Below are positions 26,729 to 35,537 of a DNA stretch of 64,000 nucleotides, one piece after another. The position numbers and the translations under genes are program-made. This DNA comes from Chloroflexi bacterium CFX4. Lineage in GTDB: Bacteria > Chloroflexota > Anaerolineae > Aggregatilineales > UBA2796. Within the stretch, counting starts at the first letter, position 1; each line of letters starts with the position of its first letter. The stretch covers positions 1 to 64,000 of the forward strand of contig QWHC01000017.1 of assembly GCA_021404685.1 (NCBI GenBank), in the 5' to 3' direction. The notes below the pieces were generated by a model. It had not been told where the DNA came from and did not search any database. It saw only the letters and a program-made list of their open reading frames with translations.

Positions 26729-27382
26729 TTATTCGGATTCCGATAGCGTGCCGAGAACAGGTAGATTCAAGGCGCGTTCGACATCTTCACGGCGGCGCAC
26801 AATGTTGGCGCTCAGGTATTCCAAAACGAAGACAGCACCACCGCCGATCAAGATGCCAAGCAGCGCGCCAGCGGCAACGTTGAAGGTCGTGTTTGGGCGA
26901 AACAGGCTGATGGCGGGCTGATCGATCAGCTCAGCGTTAATGCGATCCTCAAGGCGGATCGGCGCGTTGGACTCGTTGCGCCACTGCACAAATTGTTCGC
27001 CATAGGTGCGGGCGACTCTGCCTGCCGTCTCGATTTCGGGCATGTCCACATCAATGTTGATGACGAGCGAGTCGAGGTTGGTCGAAACGGTGACCATCCC
27101 GCGCAGTTGAGAAGGCGTCATATCAAGGTTCAGGGCGCGGATCACATCATTGGCGCGCTCATCAGCATCAAGGCGCGTTGCCCAACTGCTCATGAGCTGT
27201 TTTAAGGTCTGTGCCAAGCCGAAATCGTTGCGGGCAGGCTGGATGAGCATTTTTTGGGTGGCGCGGTAGATGGGCGTCTGCAAGCGGCTGAATAGGAAGG
27301 CGCTGCCAGCAGTGAGCGCCACTGCCAGCAGGATGATCCAGCCGCGCCGCGCCAAAATACGCACATAATCGGAAAGTTGCAT
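26729..27382 (-). CDS. Wzz/CpsC-type chain-length determinant protein
   Basis: A 217-residue inner-membrane protein. Two membrane spans (about 13-33 and 172-195) flank an extracytoplasmic helical domain. The N-terminal MQLSDYVRILARRGW and the post-TM1 PIYRATQKMLI are typical of Wzz proteins. A short cytoplasmic tail follows TM2. Such proteins activate the cognate BY-kinase encoded next to them and set polymer length. The ATG at 27382 has a GAGAGGA site; an in-frame upstream extension to 27643 is not credible because it runs into the divergent gene. Confidence 0.87.
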   Translation of the reverse strand: MQLSDYVRILARRGWIILLAVALTAGSAFLFSRLQTPIYRATQKMLIQPARNDFGLAQTLKQLMSSWATRLDADERANDVIRALNLDMTPSQLRGMVTVSTNLDSLVINIDVDMPEIETAGRVARTYGEQFVQWRNESNAPIRLEDRINAELIDQPAISLFRPNTTFNVAAGALLGILIGGGAVFVLEYLSANIVRRREDVERALNLPVLGTLSESE

Positions 27383-27508
27383 CACATATCCTCTCAGAAT
27401 CGGCGCGATTATAGCAGGTTGCAGCCGTTCTGTCAGCCGTTTGACAAGCACCTGCCAAGTTCGGTAGAGTCGCGCCGTTGGAAGTCCACTAGAGCAAGCA
27501 AACAAGGC

Positions 27509-27721
27509 ATGACACATTCTGATCTTGTGATTACTAAACGGATGCTTGGCGTCCTGATTCTCTTGGTCGGCGCGCTTGGCTTTGTCGGCGTGCTGCTGCT
27601 GGATGCCCTTCGTGGCGATTTTGGGGATTTCGGTCCGACGCAAATACTGGCACTGGCAGGCTGTCTGGGACTGTGTGCTTTAGGCGTCAGCTTGCTGCCA
27701 CTGGGAGATCGCCCTGCATGA
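27509..27721 (+). CDS. Small two-TM membrane protein
   Basis: A 70-residue protein with two hydrophobic segments (MLGVLILLVGALGFVGVLLL and ILALAGCLGLCALGVSLLPL) separated by a short DALRGDFGDFG loop. Its stop overlaps the start of the GT-C-like gene as ATGA, so co-translation is likely and it may be an accessory subunit. AAGG directly before the ATG is too close to be a good ribosome binding site. Not recognised as a family. Confidence 0.6.
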   Translation: MTHSDLVITKRMLGVLILLVGALGFVGVLLLDALRGDFGDFGPTQILALAGCLGLCALGVSLLPLGDRPA

Positions 27722-29370
27722 TTGGCACACTGGAACGCGCTCAGAGTGCGCCGCGCCTACTGATCTTCGCGCAGCAGGCTTTGATCGGGATCGCTTTGCT
27801 GCTGATGGTGCTGCACCTTGCCGTTTACGCCGTCTATGCCGTTGGGCTGATCACCTTTCCCTTTGACTACGATCAGGGCGAAGGCTTTGAGCTAAACGAC
27901 ACGGTGCTGCTCAGCCAATTTCAGTCACCCTACCGCGATAACGAAGTCTTTCCGTTTTATGCCAGCAACTATCCGCCGCTCTACCACGTAATTCTGGTAC
28001 CGTTTGCGTGGCTGTTTGGCGCGGAATATTGGTATGGCAGGCTGTTTGGCTTCCTCGCCACACTGATCACGGCGGCGGCAATTGGCTATGCCGTGCAGCG
28101 CGCCACAGGGCAGCGCGCTATCGCCGTTTTGAGTGGTGCTGCCTATCTCGCCTCAAACTACATCTACCACATTGGACCATTGTTCCGTCAGCATATCAGC
28201 ATGGTCATGTTCGAAACGCTTGCCGTCGTGGTAATCGCTACCCTGAGCGAGAGCAAACGTCCGCGCCGCCTTATCTTGGTGTGCCTAGCGCTGCTGCTAG
28301 CAGCCGGTTATACCAAACAACTGGCAGTTGCAACGGTGGCGGGCGTGTTTATCTGGCTATTTTTGCGCGGTGTGCGGCGCTCGATTGCATGGGCAATTCC
28401 GTTCGCCGCGGTAGCAGGTGGCATCTTTTTGCTGATCAACTGGAGTACCGATGGGCAGTGGTGGCTGAACACGATCACAGCGAATGTAAATCAATACATT
28501 CTGGGGCAGTATACGGGCTTGCTGGGGCAGTTCATCGCGCTGCACGGCGCGCTGTTGGTGCTGGCGCTGCTGATGACTGCCTACGAACTCTACTTTGATC
28601 GGCTGTCGGTATATGCGGTATGGTTCATCGCTGCCCTGCTGAACAGCGTCCTAGCGGGCAAGTGGGGCGCGGGCGATAGCTACTTTGCCACAGCCATCGC
28701 TGCCATGTGCATTTTGGCGGGCATTTTCGCAGGGCGCACACTGAGCGGCACTTGGCGCTTGCCGCGCTTTATGATCGGCGTTGGGCGTGCAATGCCACTG
28801 ATCGGCGTGGCAAGCTGCGCTGCCTTCGTGCTGTATGGCGCGGCGGTGGTCAAGCTGCCGCTGGACATGCCGATCTTCCGTGAGGTTGGGCAGCTTTTGG
28901 GTGTGCAGAGCAACACCAAATTCCCGAACTTCTACGACTCGGCGGGCTGGACAATGGGCTATGCGACCATTGGGCAAATTCCAACGGCGCAAGATGTGGC
29001 GAACGGCTGGCGCATTGTTGAATATGCCAAAGCCGATCCGCGCCCAATCCTGAGCGAGGAAGCCGCCTTCAGTTTCCGCAGCGGCAAGCCTGTGGTCAGC
29101 AACCCAACCCAACTGCTGAACCTCTATAACAACAACACGCCTGAGAAAACACTCTACGATCCGTCTGCGCTGATTGAGATGATCGAAGATCAGGCGTTTA
29201 GTGCGGTCATCTTGCGCCGCGATCAAGGGCAGACCGCGATCATTGGCTTCTACCCGCCACCCGTCTTGGCTGCCATTGAGCGCGCCTACACGCTGCGGGA
29301 GGCAATCCCGATGAACGGCTACGAGTATACGGTGCTGCTGCCGAATCCCTCGTGGAGCAAGCCAGAATGA
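27718..29370 (+). CDS. GT-C-type membrane glycosyltransferase (predicted)
   Basis: A 550-residue polytopic membrane protein with about ten or more spans. The first extracytoplasmic loop has DYDQGEGFELND, with acidic residues where GT-C enzymes place their catalytic Asp, followed by SPYRDNE and ASNYPPLYH, which recur in PMT/ArnT-like glycosyltransferases using polyprenyl-phosphate sugars. The C-terminal 150 residues form a soluble domain. Start by ATGA overlap with the small membrane protein; its stop overlaps the ThrE-type gene the same way. Donor and acceptor are unknown; nearby polysaccharide genes fit envelope glycosylation. Confidence 0.7.
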   Translation: MIGTLERAQSAPRLLIFAQQALIGIALLLMVLHLAVYAVYAVGLITFPFDYDQGEGFELNDTVLLSQFQSPYRDNEVFPFYASNYPPLYHVILVPFAWLFGAEYWYGRLFGFLATLITAAAIGYAVQRATGQRAIAVLSGAAYLASNYIYHIGPLFRQHISMVMFETLAVVVIATLSESKRPRRLILVCLALLLAAGYTKQLAVATVAGVFIWLFLRGVRRSIAWAIPFAAVAGGIFLLINWSTDGQWWLNTITANVNQYILGQYTGLLGQFIALHGALLVLALLMTAYELYFDRLSVYAVWFIAALLNSVLAGKWGAGDSYFATAIAAMCILAGIFAGRTLSGTWRLPRFMIGVGRAMPLIGVASCAAFVLYGAAVVKLPLDMPIFREVGQLLGVQSNTKFPNFYDSAGWTMGYATIGQIPTAQDVANGWRIVEYAKADPRPILSEEAAFSFRSGKPVVSNPTQLLNLYNNNTPEKTLYDPSALIEMIEDQAFSAVILRRDQGQTAIIGFYPPPVLAAIERAYTLREAIPMNGYEYTVLLPNPSWSKPE

Positions 29371-30191
29371 GCCGCGCTATTCGGCGTTTTCAGCGCACCT
29401 TCACCCAAACAGAGCTAGGCACGGCGCTGCACGCTGTGCTGCGTGTAGGCGTTTTGGTGCTGCGGAGTGGTGCTGCCAGTTTCCGAACACATGAGGTCAT
29501 GGCGCGCTGTGCGGCAGTGCTTGGCATTGAGCAGCTAGAGGCATATGTAACGCCAACGGGCATCATCGCCTCTGCCTACAGCGGCGGCGAACATCGCACG
29601 CAGATTATGCAGGTGCGCGGTTTGGCGGTGGATATGAATCGGGTGATTGCACTGGAATTGCTCTCGCGCACGCTACCTTTAGGCACAGAGGCAGCGCAGC
29701 TTAACGCACACCTTGATGAGATTGAGCGGCAGGGGATGTTATATCCGCGTTGGGTGGTGGCGCTGATGGTTGGCTTGGCGTGTGGCGCGTTCTCGGTCAT
29801 CATCGGCGGCAGTTGGCTGGAATTCGCGGCTGCCCTTGGTGGTGCTGCTACGGCGCAAACGCTGCGCATGGCGATGATTCAGCGGCATTTTAGCCCTGTG
29901 CCGCTTGTGGTGGTCTGTGCAGCGTTGGCAGCGGGCGTTTGCTATGGATTGCTGCGGCTGTTTGCACCACTATACGTAACATTCGGCATTCAAGCCTCGC
30001 TGCAAAACGGCGTGATCGCCTCTGTGCTGCTGCTGGTGCCGGGCGTGCCGTTGGTCACCTCGCTGCTTGATCTTGTGCATCTGGACCTGGTATCGGGCTT
30101 GTCGCGTGGCATTTACGCAGTCCTGATCTTGGTCAGCATCGCGGTTGGGTTGCTGGTGGTGCTGCTACTGACGGGCTTTTCAATCGTCTAG
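29367..30191 (+). CDS. ThrE/YjjP-type exporter, N-terminal half protein
   Basis: A 274-residue protein of the threonine/serine exporter family (DUF1212 half). A cytoplasmic N-terminal domain of about 125 residues (LRSGAASFRTHEVM, YVTPTGIIAS) is followed by about five membrane spans. In E. coli the split pair YjjP/YjjB exports succinate; in Corynebacterium the fused ThrE exports threonine and serine. The substrate here is open. It overlaps the preceding gene by ATGA and is followed after 13 nt by the complementary half. Confidence 0.87.
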   Translation: MSRAIRRFQRTFTQTELGTALHAVLRVGVLVLRSGAASFRTHEVMARCAAVLGIEQLEAYVTPTGIIASAYSGGEHRTQIMQVRGLAVDMNRVIALELLSRTLPLGTEAAQLNAHLDEIERQGMLYPRWVVALMVGLACGAFSVIIGGSWLEFAAALGGAATAQTLRMAMIQRHFSPVPLVVVCAALAAGVCYGLLRLFAPLYVTFGIQASLQNGVIASVLLLVPGVPLVTSLLDLVHLDLVSGLSRGIYAVLILVSIAVGLLVVLLLTGFSIV

Positions 30192-30204
30192 CGGAAGGTG
30201 CTTT

Positions 30205-30648
30205 ATGGGGGTTGAGACGCTTTTGTTGCAAGCACTGATGGCGTTGCTGGCAACAGTGGGCTTTGCTGTGCTGTTCAATGTGCCGCCGCGTTTATTGGCA
30301 GCCTGTGGTTTAGTAGGTATGGGCGGGCATTTGGTGCGCTTTAGCCTGCTGCAAAACGGCACAGCGCCCGTGCTTGCCGCGTATTTGGGTGCGCTGTTCA
30401 TCGGCGTGATGGGCTATGCAGTGTCCACCCGCTATAAGCTGCCGCGCCTTGTGTTCACCGTGACGGGCATCATCACTATGATTCCGGGCATTCCTGCCTA
30501 TGAGGTGCTGCTCTTTTTCTATGAGGGCAACATCAATGGTGGCTTGGCATCAGGCGTTTATGCCCTGCTGATCAGCGGTGCGGTGGCAGCCGGTCTCAGC
30601 ACGGCGCGCTTGCTGATAGATACTGATCTGCGCCACATGCAGCCCTAA
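30205..30648 (+). CDS. ThrE/YjjB-type exporter, C-terminal half protein
   Basis: A 147-residue membrane protein with about four to five spans, matching the ThrE_2/DUF3815 half. The motif IMVPGIPAYEV-like segment appears here as ITMIPGIPAYEVLLFFYEG. AAGGTG precedes the ATG. It should assemble with the upstream YjjP-like protein into one exporter. Confidence 0.87.
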   Translation: MGVETLLLQALMALLATVGFAVLFNVPPRLLAACGLVGMGGHLVRFSLLQNGTAPVLAAYLGALFIGVMGYAVSTRYKLPRLVFTVTGIITMIPGIPAYEVLLFFYEGNINGGLASGVYALLISGAVAAGLSTARLLIDTDLRHMQP

Positions 30649-30654
30649 GGCAAG

Positions 30655-31392
30655 TTACCAACTGTTGGGATCGCTCACAGCTTCACTGCGGCTGGCAGTC
30701 GTTTCAGTGTCAGTGATCCAGAAGGTTGCCAGCCAGTGGGTAAGCTGCTTGAACAAATCAGGTGTTATGCGGCACGCAGCGTTGATCTGATTGGCGCCAA
30801 AGGCATAAATGCGCGCAAAGCCGTTATGCGCGCTCACAATCAAGTAGTCGCGTTCCCAGCGTTTTGCCGTCCACAAGATGCTGGTGCCAGTGTGCCGCCG
30901 AATTAAATCTAGGAAGCGCTTACGGCTGGAATCGGCAATTGCGCCGAAGGTGAAATGTGCGGCGATCATGCCGCCATAGACATAATCTGCCTCAAAGGCG
31001 CCGTCTATGCCTTGCAGATCAATGGTCATGGCAGCCGATTCATCCTGCGCCTTGAACTGTGCAAAGCCACGCCGTGCGCGCCTGCCGGGCAGTGGGTCAA
31101 AGGTGGCGGACGAGAGCAGCGGCGGGCTGGGAAAACGGCGGCTCAGTTCCTCATCCAGATCAAGTTTGCCAATGAAGAACTGTTGCAAAAGGTGCGGCAC
31201 GCCGCTTTGAATGCTCTGACGGTTTTCGGTCGCTTCCGTTTGCAGGCGCTTGCGGTCTTCGTTGCGGATGCGCGAAGTCGTCTCCCGCGCAATGCGGATA
31301 AGTTCTTCAACAGGCATCCCACCGACGGAATCAGGTTCTTCCATCGGTTGGCGTGGTGCAACTGCACTGTGCGTATCCGTTCGGTTAGACAT
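30655..31392 (-). CDS. Hypothetical protein
   Basis: A 245-residue soluble protein, not recognised. A polar N-terminal third contains a charged helix (IRIARETTSRIRNEDRKRLQ) that may form a coiled coil. The rest looks like a globular alpha/beta domain with YGGMIAAHFTFGAI and YLIVSAHNGFARIYAFG. No signal peptide, membrane span or catalytic motif was seen. It converges on the exporter gene with a 6-nt gap and has its own upstream AT-rich promoter-like region. Confidence 0.6.
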   Translation of the reverse strand: MSNRTDTHSAVAPRQPMEEPDSVGGMPVEELIRIARETTSRIRNEDRKRLQTEATENRQSIQSGVPHLLQQFFIGKLDLDEELSRRFPSPPLLSSATFDPLPGRRARRGFAQFKAQDESAAMTIDLQGIDGAFEADYVYGGMIAAHFTFGAIADSSRKRFLDLIRRHTGTSILWTAKRWERDYLIVSAHNGFARIYAFGANQINAACRITPDLFKQLTHWLATFWITDTETTASRSEAVSDPNSW

Positions 31393-31427
31393 AAAGCGCG
31401 TTCCGTTGGTTGGTCAAAATTTTGTAT

Positions 31428-31433
31428 ATTATA
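31428..31433 (-). promoter_or_regulatory. Candidate -10 box for the hypothetical gene
   Basis: A perfect TATAAT on the complement lies 36 nt before the start codon at 31392. No -35 at the right spacing was seen. Confidence 0.4.
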
Positions 31434-31586
31434 ACGCTAAACCTCACAATGGCGAGAAGCCCTTTGAAGACAGACAGCACGAGAACAGGGCTATAAACTG
31501 CTCAAAGTGTGTGAAGCTCAGCGTGATCGGCACAGCCTAATATTTTACAATTCCATTACAAGCCTACACAAAAGCGCGGCAAGCCG

Positions 31587-31609
31587 ATCACAAATCTATA
31601 CATTGTGAT
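31587..31609. promoter_or_regulatory. Operator-like inverted repeat upstream of the STAS-like gene
   Basis: ATCACAA and TTGTGAT are perfect 7-bp inverted repeats with a 9-nt spacer. They lie just upstream of a possible -10 (TACTAT, 31615-31620), so a bound protein would cover the -35 region. The cognate regulator is unknown. Confidence 0.45.
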
Positions 31610-31735
31610 ATTTGTACTATACCGACATTTGCCAAGTGTTGTAACATTATCTGTAACTTTTCTTCGCCACACGGATTGCTTTCTATCCGCTAGTCCTTAT
31701 CTAAATCTTCGGACAAAGTGGAGTGAAGAAAGAGT

Positions 31736-32170
31736 ATGTCGCATCAGCTCAGCCTTTATGAAGGCGCACTGAGGGTCAGGATCAATGGAGTGGGTGAGGC
31801 GCAGCCGCTCTACCACGATTTGCAGAGCTTTCTCGAGAAGCAGCCCGAACCTGTTACGGTCATTCTCGATCTGACAATGGCAACCAGCTTTGGGCGAGCG
31901 CTTCAAGCAATGCTTTACCGTGTGTTGCAGCACCGCGCCGTAGAGAATGTTGGTATCTGTTTCACAGATATTGACCTAACGCCTGATATTCGCAGCATGG
32001 CAACGGCTTTGGCGGCAGTGCGCCGCGTAAAAGTCGCGCACACCGAACACGAATTGCTGGCTGCTTACGGTCTGGCGGATCCGCCCACCCAGCCGCACAA
32101 GCTCAATGGAATGCTTGCACGGTTGAAGAATAGCACAACCTCAACCTTAAACGACAAGGCAGTACATTAA
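31736..32170 (+). CDS. STAS-like domain protein (tentative)
   Basis: A 144-residue soluble protein. Its layout (a short N-terminal strand pair, helix with LYHDLQSFLEKQ, the strand VTVILDLTMATSFG, further helices) resembles an anti-sigma-factor antagonist/STAS fold, but the usual phosphorylatable Ser of a DxS motif is not clear. The last 30 residues are polar. GGAG lies 12 nt before the ATG. The call is tentative; 'unknown' is the safe alternative. Confidence 0.5.
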   Translation: MSHQLSLYEGALRVRINGVGEAQPLYHDLQSFLEKQPEPVTVILDLTMATSFGRALQAMLYRVLQHRAVENVGICFTDIDLTPDIRSMATALAAVRRVKVAHTEHELLAAYGLADPPTQPHKLNGMLARLKNSTTSTLNDKAVH

Positions 32171-32236
32171 GTACACGCCAAGCGCGGGATGTGATGAACG
32201 TCTCGCGTTTGCGTTTGTGCCGCCGCAAACTACACC

Positions 32237-32265
32237 TTGCACACCCCTGCAAAGTGTGTTATGCT
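32237..32265 (+). promoter_or_regulatory. Promoter of tRNA-Gln
   Basis: TTGCAC (-35, 32237-32242), a 17-nt spacer and TATGCT (-10, 32260-32265). The expected start site lies about 6 nt before the mature tRNA. Confidence 0.7.
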
Positions 32266-32277
32266 TTCCTTACGTTT

Positions 32278-32349
32278 TGGGGGATAGTTTAATCGGCAGA
32301 ACGACGGGTTCTGGCCCCGTTAGTCTTGGTTCGAGTCCAGGTCCCCCAG
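32278..32349 (+). tRNA. tRNA-Gln (anticodon CTG)
   Basis: 72 nt. Acceptor stem TGGGGGA/TCCCCCA starts with the U1-A72 pair typical of bacterial tRNA-Gln. Anticodon stem ACGGG/CCCGT encloses TTCTGGC (anticodon CTG), and the T-arm carries GGTTCGAGTCC. CCA is not encoded. Confidence 0.95.
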
Positions 32350-32356
32350 CTGCTTT

Positions 32357-32384
32357 GCGCGCCCCTGATTTTTTAAGGGCGCGC
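32357..32384 (+). terminator. Hairpin downstream of tRNA-Gln
   Basis: GCGCGCCC (32357-32364) pairs perfectly with GGGCGCGC (32377-32384) around an A/T-rich loop. It lies between the tRNA and the convergent REC-protein gene and may serve both. Only a short T run follows. Confidence 0.6.
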
Positions 32385-32391
32385 TTCTGAT

Positions 32392-34194
32392 TCAATGCCC
32401 CTGCACCAAGCGCGCATATTCCAAAAACTCTGCCAATTCGCGTTGCGTTAGGCTGCGCGATGGCGTGATGATGTAGCAGGCATCCAGCCAGAGCGCGCCG
32501 CTGCCTGTGCGTTCTGTCGTCTCGCGGATGAGGCGTTCAGCGGCAACCGAAGGCGTCAGCGTCGCTGGAACACTGAGTTGCAAGCTAACGTGCGTTGGCT
32601 GAATCTCAAGACCTTCTAGTTGCCATGCCTCAGCAGCGGCAATTTCCTCAAGGTAGCGCGGCAGCATCTCAGTAATTTCGGCTGCGAGCGGTGCTTCATA
32701 AGGCAGCAGGGCAAGGGTAAAAGCAAGCGGTGGCGCAGGTGGCGGCGGTGGTGGGGCAGCCTCACGCAGCCCTTGTGGCGGGCGCAAATCAGTTGGGCGG
32801 GAATGTAGGGTTTGGGCAGCCTCAGGCACACCATCAGGCGCAGCGGCAGGCGGCGCACTGCTTGTGGTCAGTGGCTCGGTGATTTCGGGCAAGGTGGCAG
32901 GTGGCGCAGCAGGCGCTATCGGTGCTGCCTCAGTGCTGGACAAGTCTGGCACACGCGCCATCGCCTCATGCAGTTGGCGTGCCACCTGGCGAATCACGCG
33001 CATAGGGGTATCGCCCGGAAAGATCAGTGAAAGGATCAGATCATCTACCGAGCGTGTTGAATAGAGCAGGTAGAGCGTTTCAGGGTTCACCTGAAGCGGA
33101 CGAAAGACGGTTGGCGTGCTGCTTTCGCCCTGCCACATGCGCTCGATTTCGCGCAGCGCTAAGGTTCGCGTTGCTTCATCAAGGCTGCCTGATGTGGCGA
33201 CGGCAATCACCTCACCCTCCCGTGTGAGCACGGCTGCTTTTGCCGCCGCATCTATGGTAAGCTGCATGAAGCGCAAGGCAAGCGCCGCAATAGGATTTGC
33301 TGCCGTATGGGTGCTGGCTGAGGCTGTGCTGTGCTGTTGCGCCGCCATCTGGACGGTATCGCGCCAATCGCTGCTGAGGGTTTGCTCTAGGCTTGGGCTG
33401 GGCGCGCTGCGCGGTGGCGGCGGCGCAGAGTCAGGCGGCGGCACAGGCGCAATCCACTCAGGGCGCGTGTTCGGCGGCAGCTTTTCCGCTTCGCCTGCCA
33501 AGCGGTCTACCAAATCCAGCAGCGGCACGGAATCATCAAGCGCCACTTCAAGGGCAACCTCAGCAGCGACCAGTGTTTCATTGGGTGCTTCGGCAAGTTC
33601 GGGCAAAGAGGCAGGCGGCATGCTGCTGGGCAAAGGCTGCGTACCGCTGATCAGATCGCGCACGGTGGCATCTGGCGGCAGCGACGGCTCGCTGAGTGCC
33701 AACGGATCAGTTTCCGTCAACATGAGCGTCGTTGATCCGTCCTCAATGCCTGCCACGGCGCGCATGAAGGTGTCGTCGGGTTGATAGGTCGGCTCTGTGC
33801 GCTGCTGTGCGGCGGGCAGCGTGTTAGCAGCGGCGCTGTTGTTGCGCTCACGAATGAGGGCATCAAGCTGGCGGGCAAGGTAGGGCTTATTCAGGCTGGG
33901 CAGCACGTCCGTTTCAGGGGCGAAGGCGGGCGGCTGATCAGCATAGCGGCTCATGATGATAACGAGCTGTGGGTGCAGGCGCTGCAATGTCTCGATCAGG
34001 CGCGGCAAGTGTGCATCTTCAATGGCAGCATCAATCACGGCAAAATCTTGCGGCTCACGCGCCAACAGCTCCAAGGCTGCTTGGCTGCTGGCAAAAACGT
34101 TGACGCGATAGCGCCCAATGCCTTCCAATGCCTGCTTAATTGGCACCGCAAAGCCGATCTCAGGATCAATGATCAGGATGCGCGTCAGTTTCAT
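32392..34194 (-). CDS. REC protein with Roadblock-like and inactive IS200-TnpA-like domains
   Basis: A 600-residue multidomain protein. Residues 1-118 form a receiver-like domain (ILIIDPE, candidate phospho-Asp D55 in FAVID, Lys in SLNKPY). A Pro/Ala-rich linker follows. Residues about 303-415 resemble a Roadblock/LC7 regulatory domain (AAVLTREGEVIAVATSG, LYLLYSTRSVDDLILSLIF). After a second Pro-rich linker, residues about 490-597 match the order of IS200/IS605 TnpA elements: EIQPTHVSLQL where TnpA has DHxHxL, then ALWLDACYI and the final helix EFLEYARL where TnpA has QYIENQ. The second HUH histidine is Ser537 and the nucleophile Tyr position is Phe590, so it should be catalytically dead. Role unknown; a DNA- or RNA-binding regulator is one idea. 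Confidence 0.7.
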   Translation of the reverse strand: MKLTRILIIDPEIGFAVPIKQALEGIGRYRVNVFASSQAALELLAREPQDFAVIDAAIEDAHLPRLIETLQRLHPQLVIIMSRYADQPPAFAPETDVLPSLNKPYLARQLDALIRERNNSAAANTLPAAQQRTEPTYQPDDTFMRAVAGIEDGSTTLMLTETDPLALSEPSLPPDATVRDLISGTQPLPSSMPPASLPELAEAPNETLVAAEVALEVALDDSVPLLDLVDRLAGEAEKLPPNTRPEWIAPVPPPDSAPPPPRSAPSPSLEQTLSSDWRDTVQMAAQQHSTASASTHTAANPIAALALRFMQLTIDAAAKAAVLTREGEVIAVATSGSLDEATRTLALREIERMWQGESSTPTVFRPLQVNPETLYLLYSTRSVDDLILSLIFPGDTPMRVIRQVARQLHEAMARVPDLSSTEAAPIAPAAPPATLPEITEPLTTSSAPPAAAPDGVPEAAQTLHSRPTDLRPPQGLREAAPPPPPPAPPLAFTLALLPYEAPLAAEITEMLPRYLEEIAAAEAWQLEGLEIQPTHVSLQLSVPATLTPSVAAERLIRETTERTGSGALWLDACYIITPSRSLTQRELAEFLEYARLVQGH

Positions 34195-34259
34195 GTGCCT
34201 ATCCCGTCTGTCATGCGCTTATGCTGCCATTTTAGCCGAAATTGATAGGCTTTGCACAC

Positions 34260-35537
34260 CTAATTCCTAGCGCGGTAGGTTTCGCTGGCAACGGTCGGCG
34301 CAGTTGCCATGTGTGCCTGATATGCCTTGAGCGCTGGCACAGCGCGCACCACAATCAGAATTGCCAGCAGCAAGCCAAACGCACCGCTCAGATAAGGCGC
34401 TGCGTGGTTAATCTCTCGATACGTCCAGCCGCCCCACAACGGACCGAACACGCGCCCCAACGCCTGCATAGATTGCCCGCCACCTTGCGCCATGCCCTGT
34501 TCCCGCGCTGTGACGCCCTGCGAGAGCAACCCGGTCAGCGAAGGTAAGGTCATCCCATTCCCCAGTGCCACAAAAATGGCAGAGAAAAAGAGGAGGTTGG
34601 CTTGCTCAGCCAGAATAGCAAGCGTAATAATGCCGAAACCCACTGCCAGCAAAAACAAGCCAAGCATGGCAAGCCGCGCCTCGCCAAAGCGCGGCAGCAG
34701 CCTGCGAATCAGGAAGCCTTGCGTGAAGATTGTAACTGCGCCCACAATAGTGAGCAGCAAGGCGGCACCATCAGGCTGCCAGCCAAAGTGATTTTCGGTC
34801 AGATGCGCGATGTTGGATTGCAGCAAGGCGAAGGCAAGCGCCCAGATGAAGGTGGCAACGAGCAAAAGCTGCAACTGTGGTAACCGAAAGATGATCGTCA
34901 GTTGGGTGAGCGGATTAAACTTTGCCAATGGCACATTGGTGCTGCGGTTCTCAGCGGGCAGGCTTTCAGGCATTGCGAAATAGCCCCATAGCGTGTTGAG
35001 CAGCGTCAGTGCCGCCGCCAGATACAACGGCGATTCATAGACGCCCGTCACGCGCCATGCAAGCCCACCCAGCGCCGGCCCGAACACAAACCCAAAGCCC
35101 GAAACTGCGCCCAACAGACCAAAAAAGCGTGTCCGTTCCTCAGGCGTGCTAATATCCGCCGCATAAGCATAGATGGTGGCGATGTTCCCGCCCGTGACGC
35201 CATCAATGATCCTACCCAAGAACAGCACCCACAGCGCGCCGCCAATTCCAAAGATGATGTAGCCAATTGCCGAGCCGAACAGGCTGATCAACAAGATAGG
35301 ACGCCTGCCAAAGCGATCACTGAGCGCACCAAGCATTGGCACCGTCAGGAACTGGCAGAGTGAAAATGAGGTGAACAGCAGCGAAATGGCAAGCGCGGTA
35401 TCTTGCCGTTCAGTGTATTTGCCCACTAAGAATGGGTAGACAGGGTTAATGATGCCGATGCCGGCGAAATTGAGGAAGATGGTTGCCAAGATGAACAGGA
35501 TTGCGCCGCTCTGTTGCTTGCTTTTGGAAGTTGCCAC
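34260..35537 (-). CDS. MFS transporter, TetA-like (12 TM)
   Basis: A 425-residue major facilitator protein with about 12 membrane spans. Motif A is seen in GALSDRFGRRPILL between TM2 and TM3, and the antiporter motif region in the fifth span as GAVSGFGFVFGPALGGL. This layout is that of TetA-class drug-proton antiporters; the real substrate is unknown. GTG start with AAAGG 9 nt upstream. It is divergent from the peroxiredoxin-like gene. Confidence 0.87.
   Translation of the reverse strand: MATSKSKQQSGAILFILATIFLNFAGIGIINPVYPFLVGKYTERQDTALAISLLFTSFSLCQFLTVPMLGALSDRFGRRPILLISLFGSAIGYIIFGIGGALWVLFLGRIIDGVTGGNIATIYAYAADISTPEERTRFFGLLGAVSGFGFVFGPALGGLAWRVTGVYESPLYLAAALTLLNTLWGYFAMPESLPAENRSTNVPLAKFNPLTQLTIIFRLPQLQLLLVATFIWALAFALLQSNIAHLTENHFGWQPDGAALLLTIVGAVTIFTQGFLIRRLLPRFGEARLAMLGLFLLAVGFGIITLAILAEQANLLFFSAIFVALGNGMTLPSLTGLLSQGVTAREQGMAQGGGQSMQALGRVFGPLWGGWTYREINHAAPYLSGAFGLLLAILIVVRAVPALKAYQAHMATAPTVASETYRARN

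Larger units (their letters stand above)
31393..31735. other. 343-nt divergent intergenic region
   Basis: No credible ORF or structured RNA was found here. It separates the hypothetical gene (minus) from the STAS-like gene (plus). It is AT-richer than its surroundings, holds a TATAAT on the complement at 31428-31433, and a perfect ATCACAA/TTGTGAT inverted repeat at 31587-31609 just before a TACTAT at 31615. Confidence 0.6.

Noticed and set aside
27383..27643. N-terminal extension of the Wzz-like protein
   Set aside because: It would run antisense through the divergent small membrane protein gene; the ATG at 27382 has a good GAGAGGA site.
32404..32727. Active IS200/IS605 element
   Set aside because: The HUH motif and Tyr nucleophile are lost, the domain is fused in frame to a receiver protein, and no end hairpins or tnpB were seen.
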